Source: Diprion similis | Taxonomy: Eukaryota; Arthropoda; Insecta; Hymenoptera; Diprionidae | NCBI RefSeq assembly: GCF_021155765.1 | Contig: NC_060106.1 | Coordinates: forward strand, 11,663,501-11,727,500 | Direction: 5' to 3' | DNA length: 64,000 nucleotides | Shown here: piece by piece, positions 36,400 to 49,817 of the stretch | How positions within the stretch are numbered: position 1 is the first letter of the stretch | Layout: every line of letters begins with the position of its first letter | The notes under the pieces: generated by a model | What the model saw: only the letters and a program-made list of their open reading frames with translations | Told to the model about the DNA's origin: nothing | Database searches by the model: none | Made by a program: the position numbers and the translations under genes

Positions 36400-37363
36400 T
36401 ACGAGGATAACCCTCGGTTCGTTCCGCGGGTTAAACCTGCCCCGTGCTTAAGCACGATGTCTTAACGAACTTTACGGTTTTACTAGCTACTCGGGGGCGA
36501 TCGCCGGGTTCGCGGTAAATTTTTCTAACAACCGCCACGATGATGGACATACTTACGACCGTCAAACGGAGAGTACATAACTCAATGGTCGCTCTGATCA
36601 TCTCCTCCGCGGCAGAGTTCAGAGCCGGTATTCTGCGCGTACGTTACGATAGTCTATGTAGGGTGTGGGTTAGAACCATAAAATATTGAAACGGGAAAGG
36701 GTTTTAGGCCGGTTAGGGAGCGTGGACCCGCGCGGGGTCGACGCGCGGAAGATCCGCATCGTGCGTGCCCGGCAAAACGGGGCGAAGACAGGGCCACAAC
36801 CTCAACCGGGATTCACCCCATGGCTGCACTGTCGACGAGAGCCTACCTGAAGGCTCTAGACGTGCGGCAATTTCTGAGGAACGGCCCATTTCGGAGGTAG
36901 TAAAGCCGTGCCTCGAGGCAACTCGTATATCAGCCCCCCCGTAAACTTCTATCGGTTCGATTATATATAGGTGCATATATAGAGGCGTGCATGACGGCGG
37001 ATTCACCCACACGCGGCAGCCTCCCTCCGCAGCGAAGAAACGGTCTTCCGATCGAAAATTGCTGCCCACCTACGAGATCAATCCTTCGATCATCGTGATA
37101 CAAATTGGAGGCGAGCGAAATTCGAAGCCCACCTCCCTCCCCCCTCCACCCCGCCGGTTGTTCCACGCGTGCAGGTCTGCTGTTCCTCGTCAGAATCGCT
37201 TACGCGTCGTGCAGGACGGTGCAGCCCGATGTGCGTGCAGATTGTTTGAACCAACGATATACAAAGAGCCGGGATTAATTTAGAAAGAAATGAACCGTAC
37301 GTTAGCCGCGCGGATCGACTCGTTTCCCTAAAAGTAGAATCTGCGTTCTTACTTTCTTTTCGC

Positions 37364-37404
37364 TCCCTCCCTCTCTCTCTCTCTCTCTCACTCTCTCTCT
37401 ATCT
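37364..37404. repeat. CT-rich microsatellite
   Basis: A near-perfect CT dinucleotide run, interrupted twice, at the edge of the GC-rich segment upstream of the Nord-like gene. Confidence 0.8.
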
Positions 37405-40400
37405 CGGGCAAGGGTGGGGGGAACGAATCCGTCCGAGTTCAAGATTTTCTGTGATTTATTTCGGCGTGACGCACTACAGCGAATTCCAAGCAGTCGGTTC
37501 GGTTCGACCTGGTGTTGCGACGACGGTGCAGCCAGCGTTCGTGGAGGACATCTGGGTGGTTGACCGTCGACTCGGACCCCAATCGGTGACTTCATTCGGT
37601 CTCTCGGGTCATGTTTACGGGGGCAGGGGCGAAGACCCGCAAAGCTGAGCATTTTGATGTTGACCCCTCCCGCCGGTTGAACCCGCGGCTGCGACACCTC
37701 CTGCGAGTGTTGCGTCGCACGTTTCACCTGCACCCGCACACACCGCCGAGCCGCGTAGTTAGCCGGGCAAGTCCTCGTCTCCGCAGTGCGCGGGCCGACC
37801 GCCGGCCGCCGGCCGCCTTCCTTTCCCCGACTCGGGTGTCGCCCGCCTGCACCGCAACTTGAGACCTTGTTCCGCTGCACCCTATATACCTGTATACTTG
37901 TATAGCTGTAGGAGCCCACCTTCGATCCTTCTGCAGTTTCGTACATCGCGAGGCTGCGACCCCCGCCACCGCGACCCCTCGCCCGATCCTCCTCTTCCGT
38001 TCGCCAATGCATTACTTATTTATTAGGGCCTTACGGGTGGTCCGCGACATGACGGAATCGATTACTCGAATTCGCGGAACCAGCCCGAACTCGGCCGAAA
38101 CCCCCCTTTCGAATTATGCCTCCACCCCGGGCCCTTCTACCCCCTTCGCCGTACCTCTGGCTTATTATGTAATCAGAATAACAATAATTGCTTCGACCGA
38201 CTACTCATCAATCCCGGAGACAGTCGCCCCGGGCCACTGATCGCGCTGCTTAGGTCCCAACCGGGACCCGGACCAGATCCAAGCCGAGGCGAACCTGGAT
38301 CGACTGGGCATCTATAACCCGGGCACGACGATCGTTTTCCGCGGCCCATCGCCGGCCCTTTTTTATTATTATTAGATCGTTCCCCGCTCCCGACCGATTT
38401 CCGACTGCCAGCTGGGTTTCATCGCTTCGGAGATTGCACGGAACCCCCCCGTTGCAACGTACGACAGATTGATCCAGCATGCCGCTGCATCGATCGTCTG
38501 ATCCAACCGACCGCTGCGCAGTATCTTAATTTTTGGTGCCTGGAAAGAGAGAATGGGGGAGATCTTTCTCCGTGATCTTATAGGTATACTACAAGTATGC
38601 CAAGTGGTATGAAAAATAGATGGCCCTCATTATATTCGCAGGCTTGCGGTTTCTCTTTTCATCCGTTGCAGATAATCGGTGGAAACGTACCGTACCGAAT
38701 ATTCTCAAGTTAGCACTTTTCTCTGGTGGAGCATGTAACGACAACTTCTTTCTCACGCGTTGGAATTCACTGGTCCGTTCATCGTAATTCATTATTACAT
38801 GTTGAACGTGATTATAGAACCTGAATTGCACAGTGTCAAATCAGACAAGCTTCCATCGGCAGAATTAGAGCGTTTCCTTAAATTTGTCGCTCTGTATGGC
38901 TTGTGAGAGTGAAAAAAACGAAGGTGAAACTTTATCTCTTCGGTCAATATACCGCTTCGTTAGCTACATACGTGCGAACGCTGCATTTTGTTCGCTCAAG
39001 AAATTGAGAAGGTCTTTGAGACGTCGTCATGCGCTTGATCCGAGCACTGCACTCCGTTTTTTTTTCGCACATCAGGTGAGAAGAAGGATCGCTGAAGACC
39101 CGCAACTGCCGAATACACTAGCCGCTCACCCTTTGGTGTTCTGCAGGGTTATCATATGACATCGAACAAGATTAAAGTTACAACCTTGGACAAGCATATA
39201 CGTACACACAGTTATGCGTGAGGTACACGACCAGGTCATGATTTCAAAATTACACTGGTTTTACTCGAACTGAGGAATTATTCTTGTTTAATTTTAATGA
39301 CAATTTCTTCTCAATAAACACGTATCACCAATTCTTGTCAATTGTCTGTTGTCTTGATAACATCATTCCTTATTATTCATGTGGTGCTAAGCAGACACGT
39401 TAGTTGGGTTGCTGGTAGGTCAGGCGTAACCGTTGACAGAGTTGGATCAAGAAACAGTGATTCATTCAAGGCTTCTATTACTCCACCTACAGTTGGCACG
39501 GACATAAGTCCTAGCGGAATTAAAATGAACGTCAAAGAGCTGGTCCAGTACAATCGATAGAGTAAGTTTGGCAGCTGGTTAAATATATGAACCAACTGAC
39601 GATGAATGTGTAGAAATCGGCATATTTAGTTGGTTGCCATGAGGTTGACGTTGCCCTTCGTCGGAGAGTAGTATCGAAGTGACAAGTGGTAAGTACAACG
39701 CTTATGGCTATGCGTCATAAGTGTAGTTCTGTCGGTATTCCACCGGTGCTGACTTAACCGTCTGCAGTATTTTCCACTGAAACTCCCAGCTGCAGCACCA
39801 GACACTGAAAGGGTCTTGTAGCTCGGATCCTTTTACCGACTGCCGAGCAGCTTCCCTTATCCGTACGGGACAGCGAACGGTCATCTGTTTACAGCTTATT
39901 TCTATCCTCCTGCAGTTTGTTGCAAGGTGTTAAGCATAGATACCTTCTGTATCGACTTTGGATCCACGGCTCACGCCATTGACGTCAAATTGCAGCTTGA
40001 AATCCTCATTATCAGTGTGTATTTAAGGGATTTGTTATCGACTGCGTAGACACTATAGGATCACCACAGATGGTATCAGCTATGCAGACGTAAGCTACAC
40101 TACGAATGCATAAAATGTATAAATATAATATGACTCCTTAAAAATGATTAATCCTCTGTTCCTTTTTTACCCTAATTTTTTTTTTTTTTGAAAACGAAGT
40201 CTGATGCTAACCCTAATATCTGAATTAGGTCACAAGCGACACGATTGTAGATTTAGTGTGGATATTATACTAATTTATTGTACAAAAATTAAAACTACGA
40301 GTGTCTAGACTTTAATTCAATCTCGCAAGATGGCTCACTCGTGTTTCATACATTTACTGATCTTTTTCGTTTGCTGAAGCTTCAAATAACTTATGATGTA

Positions 40401-41222
40401 GAGTTATTATGATTATTGTATACCGATTTAAAACGGATTTGACAGAGCAAGTTTTTTTTCAATCGAAGAACGATGGAAGAAGCATACAGTTGCCTCAGCA
40501 CGTATTCTGTAAAAAAATGTTGCGTAGATTTCGTGTAGTTTGAATTTTATTCAGGCTCGTGCAAATTTTAATTTAACTTGTGCAAATTGTACTTAAGCTC
40601 ATCAAAATTACCACGAATTTCACTTCAAATAAGAAAATTCACGCGAACTTTAGACGAGTTTGTGCAAATTTTACACGACTCCGAACGAACTACTCGAAAG
40701 CACACGGAATTTTTTAGCAGAATAGTTTGCGAAAATATGTGTATTTTGAGTAAAATGCCAGGGTTGTACCAAAACGCTAATAGAATGTAATGCGAAAAGT
40801 GATCGAAAATTTTTAAAGAAAAGTAAACTAAATTTTTTATTGTTTTTACTTTGTGAAAAATGATGAAAAAAGTCTTACCGTCCAGATGATCAAGGAATGC
40901 GTAAAGGTACCAAAGTAGAAACGAGCGTTACAATTGTATTTACAGTTTATTGAGGTTATATAATAATTCTCATTATCAGGGCAGGTGAGTATGGTTTTCG
41001 GGTGAATTATTTCGTAAACTTGTGTCTTAGTTTCAGGATAAGGTTCAAGGTAGGTAGCTAGCCTCGCCCTAGCCTCGTGCGCATTTTGTATTATATATAT
41101 CCACAGTTCATCTGTATTTATTCACTTATAAATGTTAATATGTATAATTTAATTAGTATAATTAATTAATTAATGATAAATCGTATAAACGTGAATTATG
41201 TGTGCGTAAGTGAACTAGTGGC

Positions 41223-41245
41223 GTCGGCCCTGTTGTAGGGCCGAC
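41223..41245. other. Perfect 9-bp stem hairpin with 5-nt loop
   Basis: GTCGGCCCT, loop GTTGT, AGGGCCGAC. The stem is GC-rich inside AT-rich surroundings. It has no poly-T tail and no adjacent gene, so its role is unknown. Confidence 0.6.
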
Positions 41246-42923
41246 TAGGAAGTCTCTGTAGTAACCAGCAGTAAACATATCACAAGTATGCAGCATCCGT
41301 TAATTATCGGTACGAGCGTCGGAGGGATTTGCCGCCGATCCGCACTTGCCGTCGATATTAGAGAACTTTATCTCAATTTGAATGTCTAATCCTATCAGCC
41401 GACTTGATTCAATAGAGTGGGCCGAACACGAGGTGTTTTTCAAAAACTAGCACTTCCTCGAAAGTTTTTCTTACTTTTTTGCTACGTATACGTATTTTAC
41501 GTGTGTGTGTGTGTTTAAAAAAAAAAAAAAAAAATTATTTTCTCTTTCTTGTTCAACGGCAACGCATCAACGACGGGATCCCGGCTCGATGTAATGTATA
41601 TTGTAGTTATAGTATATAGAATGGCTTGCCCCGCGGGCGACAGGGTTCAAAATTCTGTGACAAATGAATTGTCAAGTCTTAGGATAGACGACCATTGCCG
41701 CCTACAGGGTGCAGCACAGCGAGATAGGTAGGTAATTGTATTGTATCGTTAATATCAAACATTATAAACTGTAATATAATGTAAACCTGTAAAAAATATA
41801 CTGGGTGTCGGCGGCTCTGTATAATATAATTAATTGTAATATTAAAATTGTATTATGGTACATATTGTTAATCAGTATAAATATATCGTATATTATAATA
41901 TATTCTGCAGTGTGGAATTTGTCTGTTTGTTTGTATTTTTTTTTCATTTACTTTTTTTATTTTCTATTATTTTTTTCCTTCTTTCCTTTTCATTATACTC
42001 CTGCTATCTTATAACAAGCAATCACTTGATACCAGGTTTCTGTTATTATACGCGCTTTCCGGGGCTAGGGCGACTTAGGAACTACGTGACAGCACAACCG
42101 ACTCAAGTCACTTACTATAGTCATCATGTATGTGTGTGTTCATCTTCGGCCATACGTTTTATTATAGCTGCAAGTGTCACGGCGAAACGATTACTAATTG
42201 TTTTGTTATCAAGTTATTTTACATCGCGTTTTATACCAATTCCTGACGACAATAAAATTGCACATTTCAAATCTCCTCGATAGCGTTATACTCTTCGAAA
42301 ACAGTAACAGCTCTTCCCCGTGACACGGAAGCTTTTTCTCTCAACATATCTTGTTAAACGTTTTCGCATTCTCTTTCTCTCTTTCTTCATATTCCTGTCT
42401 CAAGTTTTCTTTTTATTTTATTCTCTTCCTCTCCCTCTCACTCTCTTGCTCTCTCTTTCGCTTTCTCTACCTCATTCTGTCGTCGTATAGTATAAGGTTG
42501 CATCCGAAATATAACACTGGATGTCGATACCCGCGTAATAATACACATGTATAATAATCCTGTTCATAAACGAAATACATACATATATATATATTTATGT
42601 GCGTATAATGTCATACGCATAAATAACCAATTGCCTATTATGTACAAATTACAAATTATAGATAATTAATCTTATACGAGAAATAAAAATGAAACAAAAA
42701 ATTGATTTACTTAAATTAAGCACAAAAAATGAAACAAAGAACATTTCAACGATAAAAACAGAACTTTATTGCGTGTCATCATATATGATTTCATCCCCGT
42801 GCGCTAGGAACTTGATTCGCGGCGACCTCCCCGTCATAAATATATAATTATTACATATTACCGTCGAGGAGTCCCGGAAAAATTGGTCGTATAATTTAAC
42901 TAGTAATAATAATAGTAAGAAGC

Positions 42924-42924
<1 letters not shown>

Positions 42925-42954
<30 letters not shown>

Positions 42955-42962
42955 TATTAATA
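42925..42962. repeat. ATA trinucleotide microsatellite
   Basis: Run of AAT/ATA units; related imperfect ATA repeats continue to about 43,130 with GATA-like interruptions. Confidence 0.85.
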
Positions 42963-43280
42963 ATAACAACAGCTGCGAATTTAACGAATATTCGTTGCCA
43001 TAATACTAATGATAATAAAAATAATAATAATAATACGAATAATGAGAATAAGAAAGATAAGAATAATGATGATAAAAAATAGTAATAATAATAATAATAA
43101 TAGTGATAACAGTGATAATGATAATTACAAATTAGGATATACACCCTGAAAATTCGAATACAACCTTTCTCGTTTTTCATTTTCTTACAATTATTGTTTC
43201 TATTCACCTCGTGTCATCCGTGTTTGTGTACGTGTGTATTCTGTGTCCGTGGTCGTGTGTGCGCGTGTTGAGGGAGGTTG

Positions 43281-43281
<1 letters not shown>

Positions 43282-43312
<31 letters not shown>
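43282..43312. repeat. TTA trinucleotide microsatellite
   Basis: About ten ATT units in a row. Confidence 0.85.
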
Positions 43313-43314
<2 letters not shown>

Positions 43315-44093
43315 TTGTTTCCTCTTTAATTATTATCGTGCGTATGAAAAAATGTATCCAGATCCAAGTTCATAACAATTAATAATAATAGGTATTATTG
43401 ATTACCGTCGTCGTCGGCGACCCCCACCGTGTCCCGCCTGGGCACCCCGGTGCAATAATTCAACTATAATACATATATAATATAATATTCTTTCGTCTCG
43501 ATTCGACAAACGCGCGGAATGATATACATACTATTTATAGTAAGGTAATTAATTAATAAATAAATTAATTAATTAATTAATAAAGTAACCGACGGCGTTC
43601 CTCTAGCTATACCTCTATCATATATTATTATACAATACGATAAGTATCATCGATTATACAGACTCCGGGGCCCTAGAGGGCGGAATTCTAGAGCATTTTA
43701 TCTTATACGGTGGTGGTTTTGATAGTCGCGAAAATTTTGTGCGGGGATGGCAACGGTCTACCGAATTCCTAATGACGGCCCCTCCTTCAACCAATCCATC
43801 CATCCGCCCTGCACGCGGCGAAGCCGAGCCGTCGCCGCAACCCCGGGGCGACCTGACGAATTTGCCAAATCCTCCGAGAATAATTATAAATATGGTACGG
43901 GGTCAACGGCGACGACTCAGGCTCGGCCGATCGTCATCATCATCATTATCATCATCATATATGCTCTCTTTAAAGGACTCACAACAACGAAAAAACAGCG
44001 TTTACTTTTTAATTCTAACTAACGTATTTATTTATTTATTTAATTTTCATGTACTTTTACTTTTTATTAAACTTCATTCTCGTTCATCACTCA

Positions 44094-44124
44094 CTCTCTC
44101 CCTCTCTCTCTCTCTCTCTCTCTT
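44094..44124. repeat. CT dinucleotide microsatellite
   Basis: Near-perfect CT run followed by pyrimidine-rich sequence. Confidence 0.85.
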
Positions 44125-44303
44125 TCACTCTCCTATTCTCGATCTTTCATTCTTCATTATATAACCGCAAAATAATACTGAAGTCCGCACATGGTGCCTA
44201 TCACATATTTCTACAAACCTCTCTCACTCGAAATTTGTTAAATTTGTTAAATTTGTAATTTTTTTCAATCTTTTTTTTTAATTTTTATATATTTTTTTGG
44301 ACA

Positions 44304-44317
44304 GGGGGGGGGGGGGG
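44304..44317. repeat. Poly-G run of 14
   Basis: Fourteen consecutive G in an AT-rich context; a homopolymer able to form G-quadruplexes and prone to assembly length error. Confidence 0.9.
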
Positions 44318-45396
44318 ATTTCTTTTGAGTTAAGGGTCTCACACACACAAACACACACACACACGACAGTCAGAAAATGTTTCTCTCTCTCTATCTGTCT
44401 ATCTCAATTTCTCATCGCTTGTCGTCAAATAGTTTCATTTACACGAACTAGGTATACGCACATTACAACATAATCTCTCGTCTCGACAGAGTGGATGAAA
44501 AAAGGAAATGGTTAAAACCGTTTTAGACGCAACCGTAACATCAGCGTACACGTATAGGTATATGTATGTACAATATTACACAGACGTCCGTAGACTTTGT
44601 TCCTTCTGAGAATAGGTCAAGCGATTGGTCAACTCTTATCGGTCTTTTCTTCTTTCTTTCTTTTCGAAGTTATCTCTGGGGAGAATTTTCGGCGGGTGTC
44701 GAAATCCCGTGTAACTAGCCTTGAAGAATATAGCTAGTCAGATTGCAGAATGCAAAGTGAGTGATAGCGAGTGGGCCGATTTTACCGTTTCGTTCGCCAG
44801 CATAGAGCGCGACGTCGCGTGGCGTGCGTGATTTCTTGGATATGCGTGCGTTAACCAACTGATGTTTGGCAAATCTCTGGAAATGTGTTGGTGAGGGTGT
44901 GTACATGTACCTGTAGGACTGTGTCGGGCGAGAGCCGCACGTTAATTCGGAAACAAATCATGACTTTAGCCAATGGGAGTGATATATACACAGCGTCAGA
45001 GGCAACTCCTGGCGGCGGGGTGGGCTGAGAATCAATTAGATCAGAGGGAATCAGAGGGAATCAGAGGGGTATATTATACATAGAGGTCTACGTATACATA
45101 TACATACACGTATACATATGCCGATGCAAGGAAGTGGGGGAAGCATTACCTTAATTAAAGCGATAAAAAGTGACAGCGGTATAGCGAACAGCTGCCTCGT
45201 TCGATAAGTTTGAACAATTGTGCGAACGATAGTCCACGCGGTAAATTTTGACTAAAATATTATACATGACGTGTATTACAGCTGTGTGTACGAGTACTGC
45301 ATCACGTGCACATACATAAACCTATGTGTTTACGAATAGGTTACGGCTCGACGAAACACTAATTTCGTAAACTCTTCTGAAACACCCTGTACACGT

Positions 45397-45400
<4 letters not shown>

Positions 45401-45456
<56 letters not shown>

Positions 45457-45470
45457 ATACATATATATAT
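45401..45470. repeat. AT dinucleotide microsatellite with GT interruption
   Basis: A pure AT run from 45,401 to 45,448, then GTGTGTGTATAC and a second AT run. Confidence 0.9.
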
Positions 45471-46401
45471 TAATAATCAATAATATATAATATCAGTTTG
45501 TATTGTACAGGCTGTTTTTGGGGCTGGAAGCCTGTGTGGTCTATACATTTATTATTTTACTATTTATATTTCCGTATCCGAAACACTCTCTGTGTGTGAT
45601 TTTGATATATATATATATATATATTTTTTTTTTCTTGATTTTTGTGGGTTTTCTTTTTTGAGTTTTTTCCCCCCGTTTTCTTACTTTACTTTATCCTAGC
45701 TCATTATATCAATAATCATCTATTTATATCTCGGTTCTCTCGCTTCCACGGTAGGTATAACATGTGTACATAACATGAGACATAACGGCGTGAATGGATC
45801 TGCTCCTTTATCTCTTTTTGTTTCATTTTCTGTTATTTAAGCTTTCAACGAAATAGTCGTATATTGTATTATTAATTTTTTTCTTCTTTATTCTTTATAG
45901 TATGTATTATGAATTAATTTATAGTTTAATACCTATGTAGTTTTTTTTTTTAATCATTTTTTTCATTAAATCTTCTTTATCTATCGTAGATTTGTCTGTG
46001 GCTATCCCTGATGTGTTAGTTACCCTGCGCTTCCGTCTGGTTGTCGAAATATTGTGTCAAATTGTGAATTTCTTTTACAAGATAAAATTATTTTTTTCGC
46101 TATGCAGTTTAGTTTGTTTGTATTTCCTTTATTTTTGGTATTATTTATTATTTCACTCTTCATATTCTTTTCCCGTTTTGCTTTACAAGAACGTATATTG
46201 GTACAACATTGTTCGATCAAAGCGAGGTTAATACAACGTTTTATGGAGCTTGCCAAACTTTCTATTCAGAAAAGAAAGCAACGGCAATTATACAATTCTG
46301 TTCCTTCAAGATTATATCGCATATGTACAGCACCCTCAACGTTAATTAAATATCATAATTTAAATATATAGCAATAGGTGTTATATAATAATGTATTATA
46401 C

Positions 46402-46515
46402 TCGTTTATTCGTTGCTGAACGCGAGATTCGAATGAGAAGGAGTCGCTTTTGCTATTGCCAGGTATCATAGAACGGCTGCGCGAGTCGCACTCGTCTTCA
46501 GTAACGAATAAATGA
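46402..46515 (+). ncRNA. Candidate RNA hairpin, miRNA-precursor-like (114 nt)
   Basis: Arms 46,402-46,426 and 46,491-46,515 pair over 25 positions with a single mismatch (46,421 against 46,496): 19 consecutive pairs including two G-U, one C-C mismatch, then five pairs. The loop is 64 nt and weakly structured. Stem length and near-perfect pairing resemble an animal miRNA precursor, but the loop is long and I recognise no known mature sequence. It lies in the AT-rich region downstream of the BTB gene. The reverse strand would fold similarly, so the transcribed strand is unknown. It could also be a small inverted repeat. Confidence 0.35.
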
Positions 46516-47930
46516 CCCTGTGTACACACCTATTATCGTCCTAGAACACGTTAAAAGTCTATTTAAAACAAATATTAAAAACCAATTAAAACACCGATAA
46601 CACAACGGAAATAAAAAAAAAAATCTCATCAAATATTTCACTCTCAGGCTCACACTCTTTCTCTCGCTCTCTCGCTCTCGTTTCTCTCTTTTTCAATGCT
46701 TCATACCGGCAAAGGGGAAACGTATAATTATTGTACGATAATATTGCAGTCGTTCATTCGTGTCTAATTTTTATTCGATTCAGCATATCCTAGCTTCTCA
46801 TCGATCACAACTTCTAATATCAACTATGCAACATTTAACAAACTATTTTTCTTTTTCTAGCACATACATGTCTCGTCCAGAGCGCGCAATTGTCTGTTTT
46901 TCTCTTTCGTTTCCATAATTCACATTTTCATACCCTCTCGCTCTGAATCTTTCCAACTTTTCTCGTTCAATCTATCTCTCCACTTCGCTAAAACTGCGTT
47001 TAGTAAAGTTGTAACGACATTGCATACAGCCCTTACGATCCTACGTATATTATATGCACAACGACATTGTAATCAAGGATGTACGAACACTCCGAACGTC
47101 ACGTATTTCGGTTATTGCATTATCGACAGATGGTAAATTTTTAACTCAGAGATATTTATCCGCGTATGTTTAATTTTCACCGTCAAATTGGCTGAAATTC
47201 GATTTTAAAGAATTTTCTCTCCAAAGTGTCTTGAACGTTTAAAGAATGAAGGACAACCAATTTTTTTGCTCAAATCCTCAACGTTTTATCTTCCAAGAAA
47301 TATTTTAGATGGTGGATAAGAGTTGCACCCGAGGGGTTATTCATTTATAGATCGGGTGACAAACGATCGCAATGATTTTCATGCTTCCATACGATTTCAA
47401 CTGTGAATTTGAACATCAACCCGACTTTAAACTAACCGCTTTCCAAAGTGGTTTACGATTCCAACAAGTGAATACCCCCTCGGCTGCATCTCCATGGTTT
47501 ACGTTACGCGATACACCCTCTGAATGACGCAAGCGTTGCTTGGGAAATACCATAAGGCGAAAAGTGAAAGTGATTGAATTTTGAAAACTCGTACGCGCGC
47601 GCCTGCAGCTCCGACTCTCAAATGACTAACTAATTATTACAGATTATTGCACAAGCCCAAAGGACTGCACATTTGCGATGTAACCCTGCGCCCTCTTGGC
47701 GGGCCCCGACTTTAATAAGATTCTCAATTTCTCTCTCTACCCTGCAGCCTACTTCCTTTATCTATAATACGTATGTATGCATGGTTATACGCTTTTCCTA
47801 CATGTATACACGATCCGATTTTATTATCAACGAAACATAGGTACACGTCCACATATGTTATATTTATTCTCAGAGAAAGCCTGGCAACCTCGCGAAACCC
47901 TGTGGTTACCCCTGGCCATCGTAGAAAGTA

Positions 47931-47933
<3 letters not shown>

Positions 47934-47962
<29 letters not shown>
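47934..47962. repeat. TTA trinucleotide microsatellite
   Basis: About nine ATT units. Confidence 0.85.
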
Positions 47963-47963
<1 letters not shown>

Positions 47964-48172
47964 TTAATTGAAGATGTTGTTTCGTCGCTGTTACTTTTAC
48001 AATATAATTATTATCAGTACACTCTGTATTTCTCGTTTCTTGGTTGTTTTTTTACTTTTTGCTTTTGTTTGTTGTCTGATTTCGTATTGTGTCTGTACTT
48101 TTTTTCCCTTTTTGCGTTCAATAACGAGGATTTTTACTTTCGCAAAGGCGCGTTTAAGTATCCCTTATACGA

Positions 48173-48549
<377 letters not shown>

Positions 48550-49349
48550 CTTATTACTTGCTGTTTTGTGTTTTCTTTTCTTTTTGTGATACGAATTCGC
48601 GGATCAAACTCGAAGTCACGAGCAAGGACAGAGGACAGTGACGTGATTGTTTCAAGTTTAATGCGATATGTAAAAATTGTTGGGGTTAGATATACGCTTC
48701 GAATTTGATCTGCAATTTCACGAATATTGCGATGCGAAAAAAATTGTATTTCCTTGGTGATCTTGTTTGTAGATTTGACAAACCTGTTACTGGTGAATTG
48801 AAATTAACTTGGATGGCGCTTCGCGGATACCGTCTCAGGGTAGCGTGGCGCACTCCGTTTCGAATATTTTTTTCCCTTTCTTTTAGTTTCACCGATAATT
48901 TAATACAGTACTATTTGGTATAATCGCTCAAGGTAGCAGGAACTGTTCATAGTGGTGCTGTGAAACTGCGATCATCGGACGAATAACCAGTTCGCGTTTA
49001 TGTCAATCTAACCAATTAAGGTACATCAATAATTTGAGTATATAATTGAATAGTTGAAGATGTTAAATTTGCAGTAAAGAGATTTTAACGCACGCAATGG
49101 CGACGAGCGCATTTATAGCCGGGAATTGTTTAATAACCTTAAGAGAAATATCAACGCGACACTGGATGACTTTCGTCCTTTGGAATTGACTTACTGATCT
49201 CGCATGATAATACATACACAGTGTATATACATGCATACGGGAAAAGTAAGTAAAACACTATAGAATGATCGTCGATATTAAAGCCGAAGAATAACACAGC
49301 GAGATGTGGTCTTGCGAGTAGTAATGCATATTATACGCGTATTGTAAAT

Positions 49350-49389
49350 GTAAGTAAGTAAGTAAGTATGTAAGTAAGTAAGTAAGTAA
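49350..49389. repeat. TAAG tetranucleotide microsatellite
   Basis: About ten TAAG units with one T for A change. Confidence 0.9.
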
Positions 49390-49595
49390 TATTACAGCTT
49401 TGTATAGTGAGAAACTTGCGTCGTTTCAAAGAGGGAAGTAAGCACCGCATTATCGCAGTTTGAACCACCACTCGTTGATGAGGGGGTGGGGGGGTAGGGG
49501 GTCAGTCTTTGTGTGAAGAGCATTCTGTTATTACAATGATGGGCGAGTGTTTCCGTTTCTTTTTTTGTCTTGTTTTTAACATGTTCACAATATCC

Positions 49596-49682
49596 TATAT
49601 GTATATATATATATGTGTGTATATATATATATATACACACACACACATAGATTGTATTATATATGTATATGTATATATGCAT
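49596..49682. repeat. AT/GT/CA mixed microsatellite
   Basis: Alternating purine-pyrimidine stretch (TATATA, TGTGTG, CACACA) ending about 135 nt from the BTB gene stop codon, hence probably in its 3' UTR. Confidence 0.85.
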
Positions 49683-49817
49683 ACAACTCTTGTTTTCTAC
49701 ATACGTGCAGCGTCAAAGTCTCGTTTATATCAACTGGCTACTCCTACCGCTCCCCCGTCGAACTCCGAGGACCCTTTCGAAGCGTAGCGTCGCTCCATTC
49801 CTGTTCCCGTTCCGTTC

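Larger units (their letters stand above)
35675..41500. other. 5' flank of Nord-like gene and gene-free region, partly GC-rich
   Basis: Apart from the MITE and a 14-bp palindrome at 36,443-36,456, I see no element or gene. The 36,700-38,510 part is GC- and CpG-rich, with long open frames on both strands (for example a 236-codon minus frame at 37,302-38,012) whose translations are arginine- and proline-rich and cross a CT repeat; I treat them as non-coding. It could be the Nord-like promoter and 5' leader. The 38,510-41,500 part is AT-rich, without recognisable content. Confidence 0.4.

Noticed and set aside
37302-38012. 236-codon minus frame in GC-rich DNA
   Set aside because: Composition-driven: arginine-, glycine- and proline-rich, crosses a CT microsatellite (RERERE-type residues), overlapped by long frames on the other strand.
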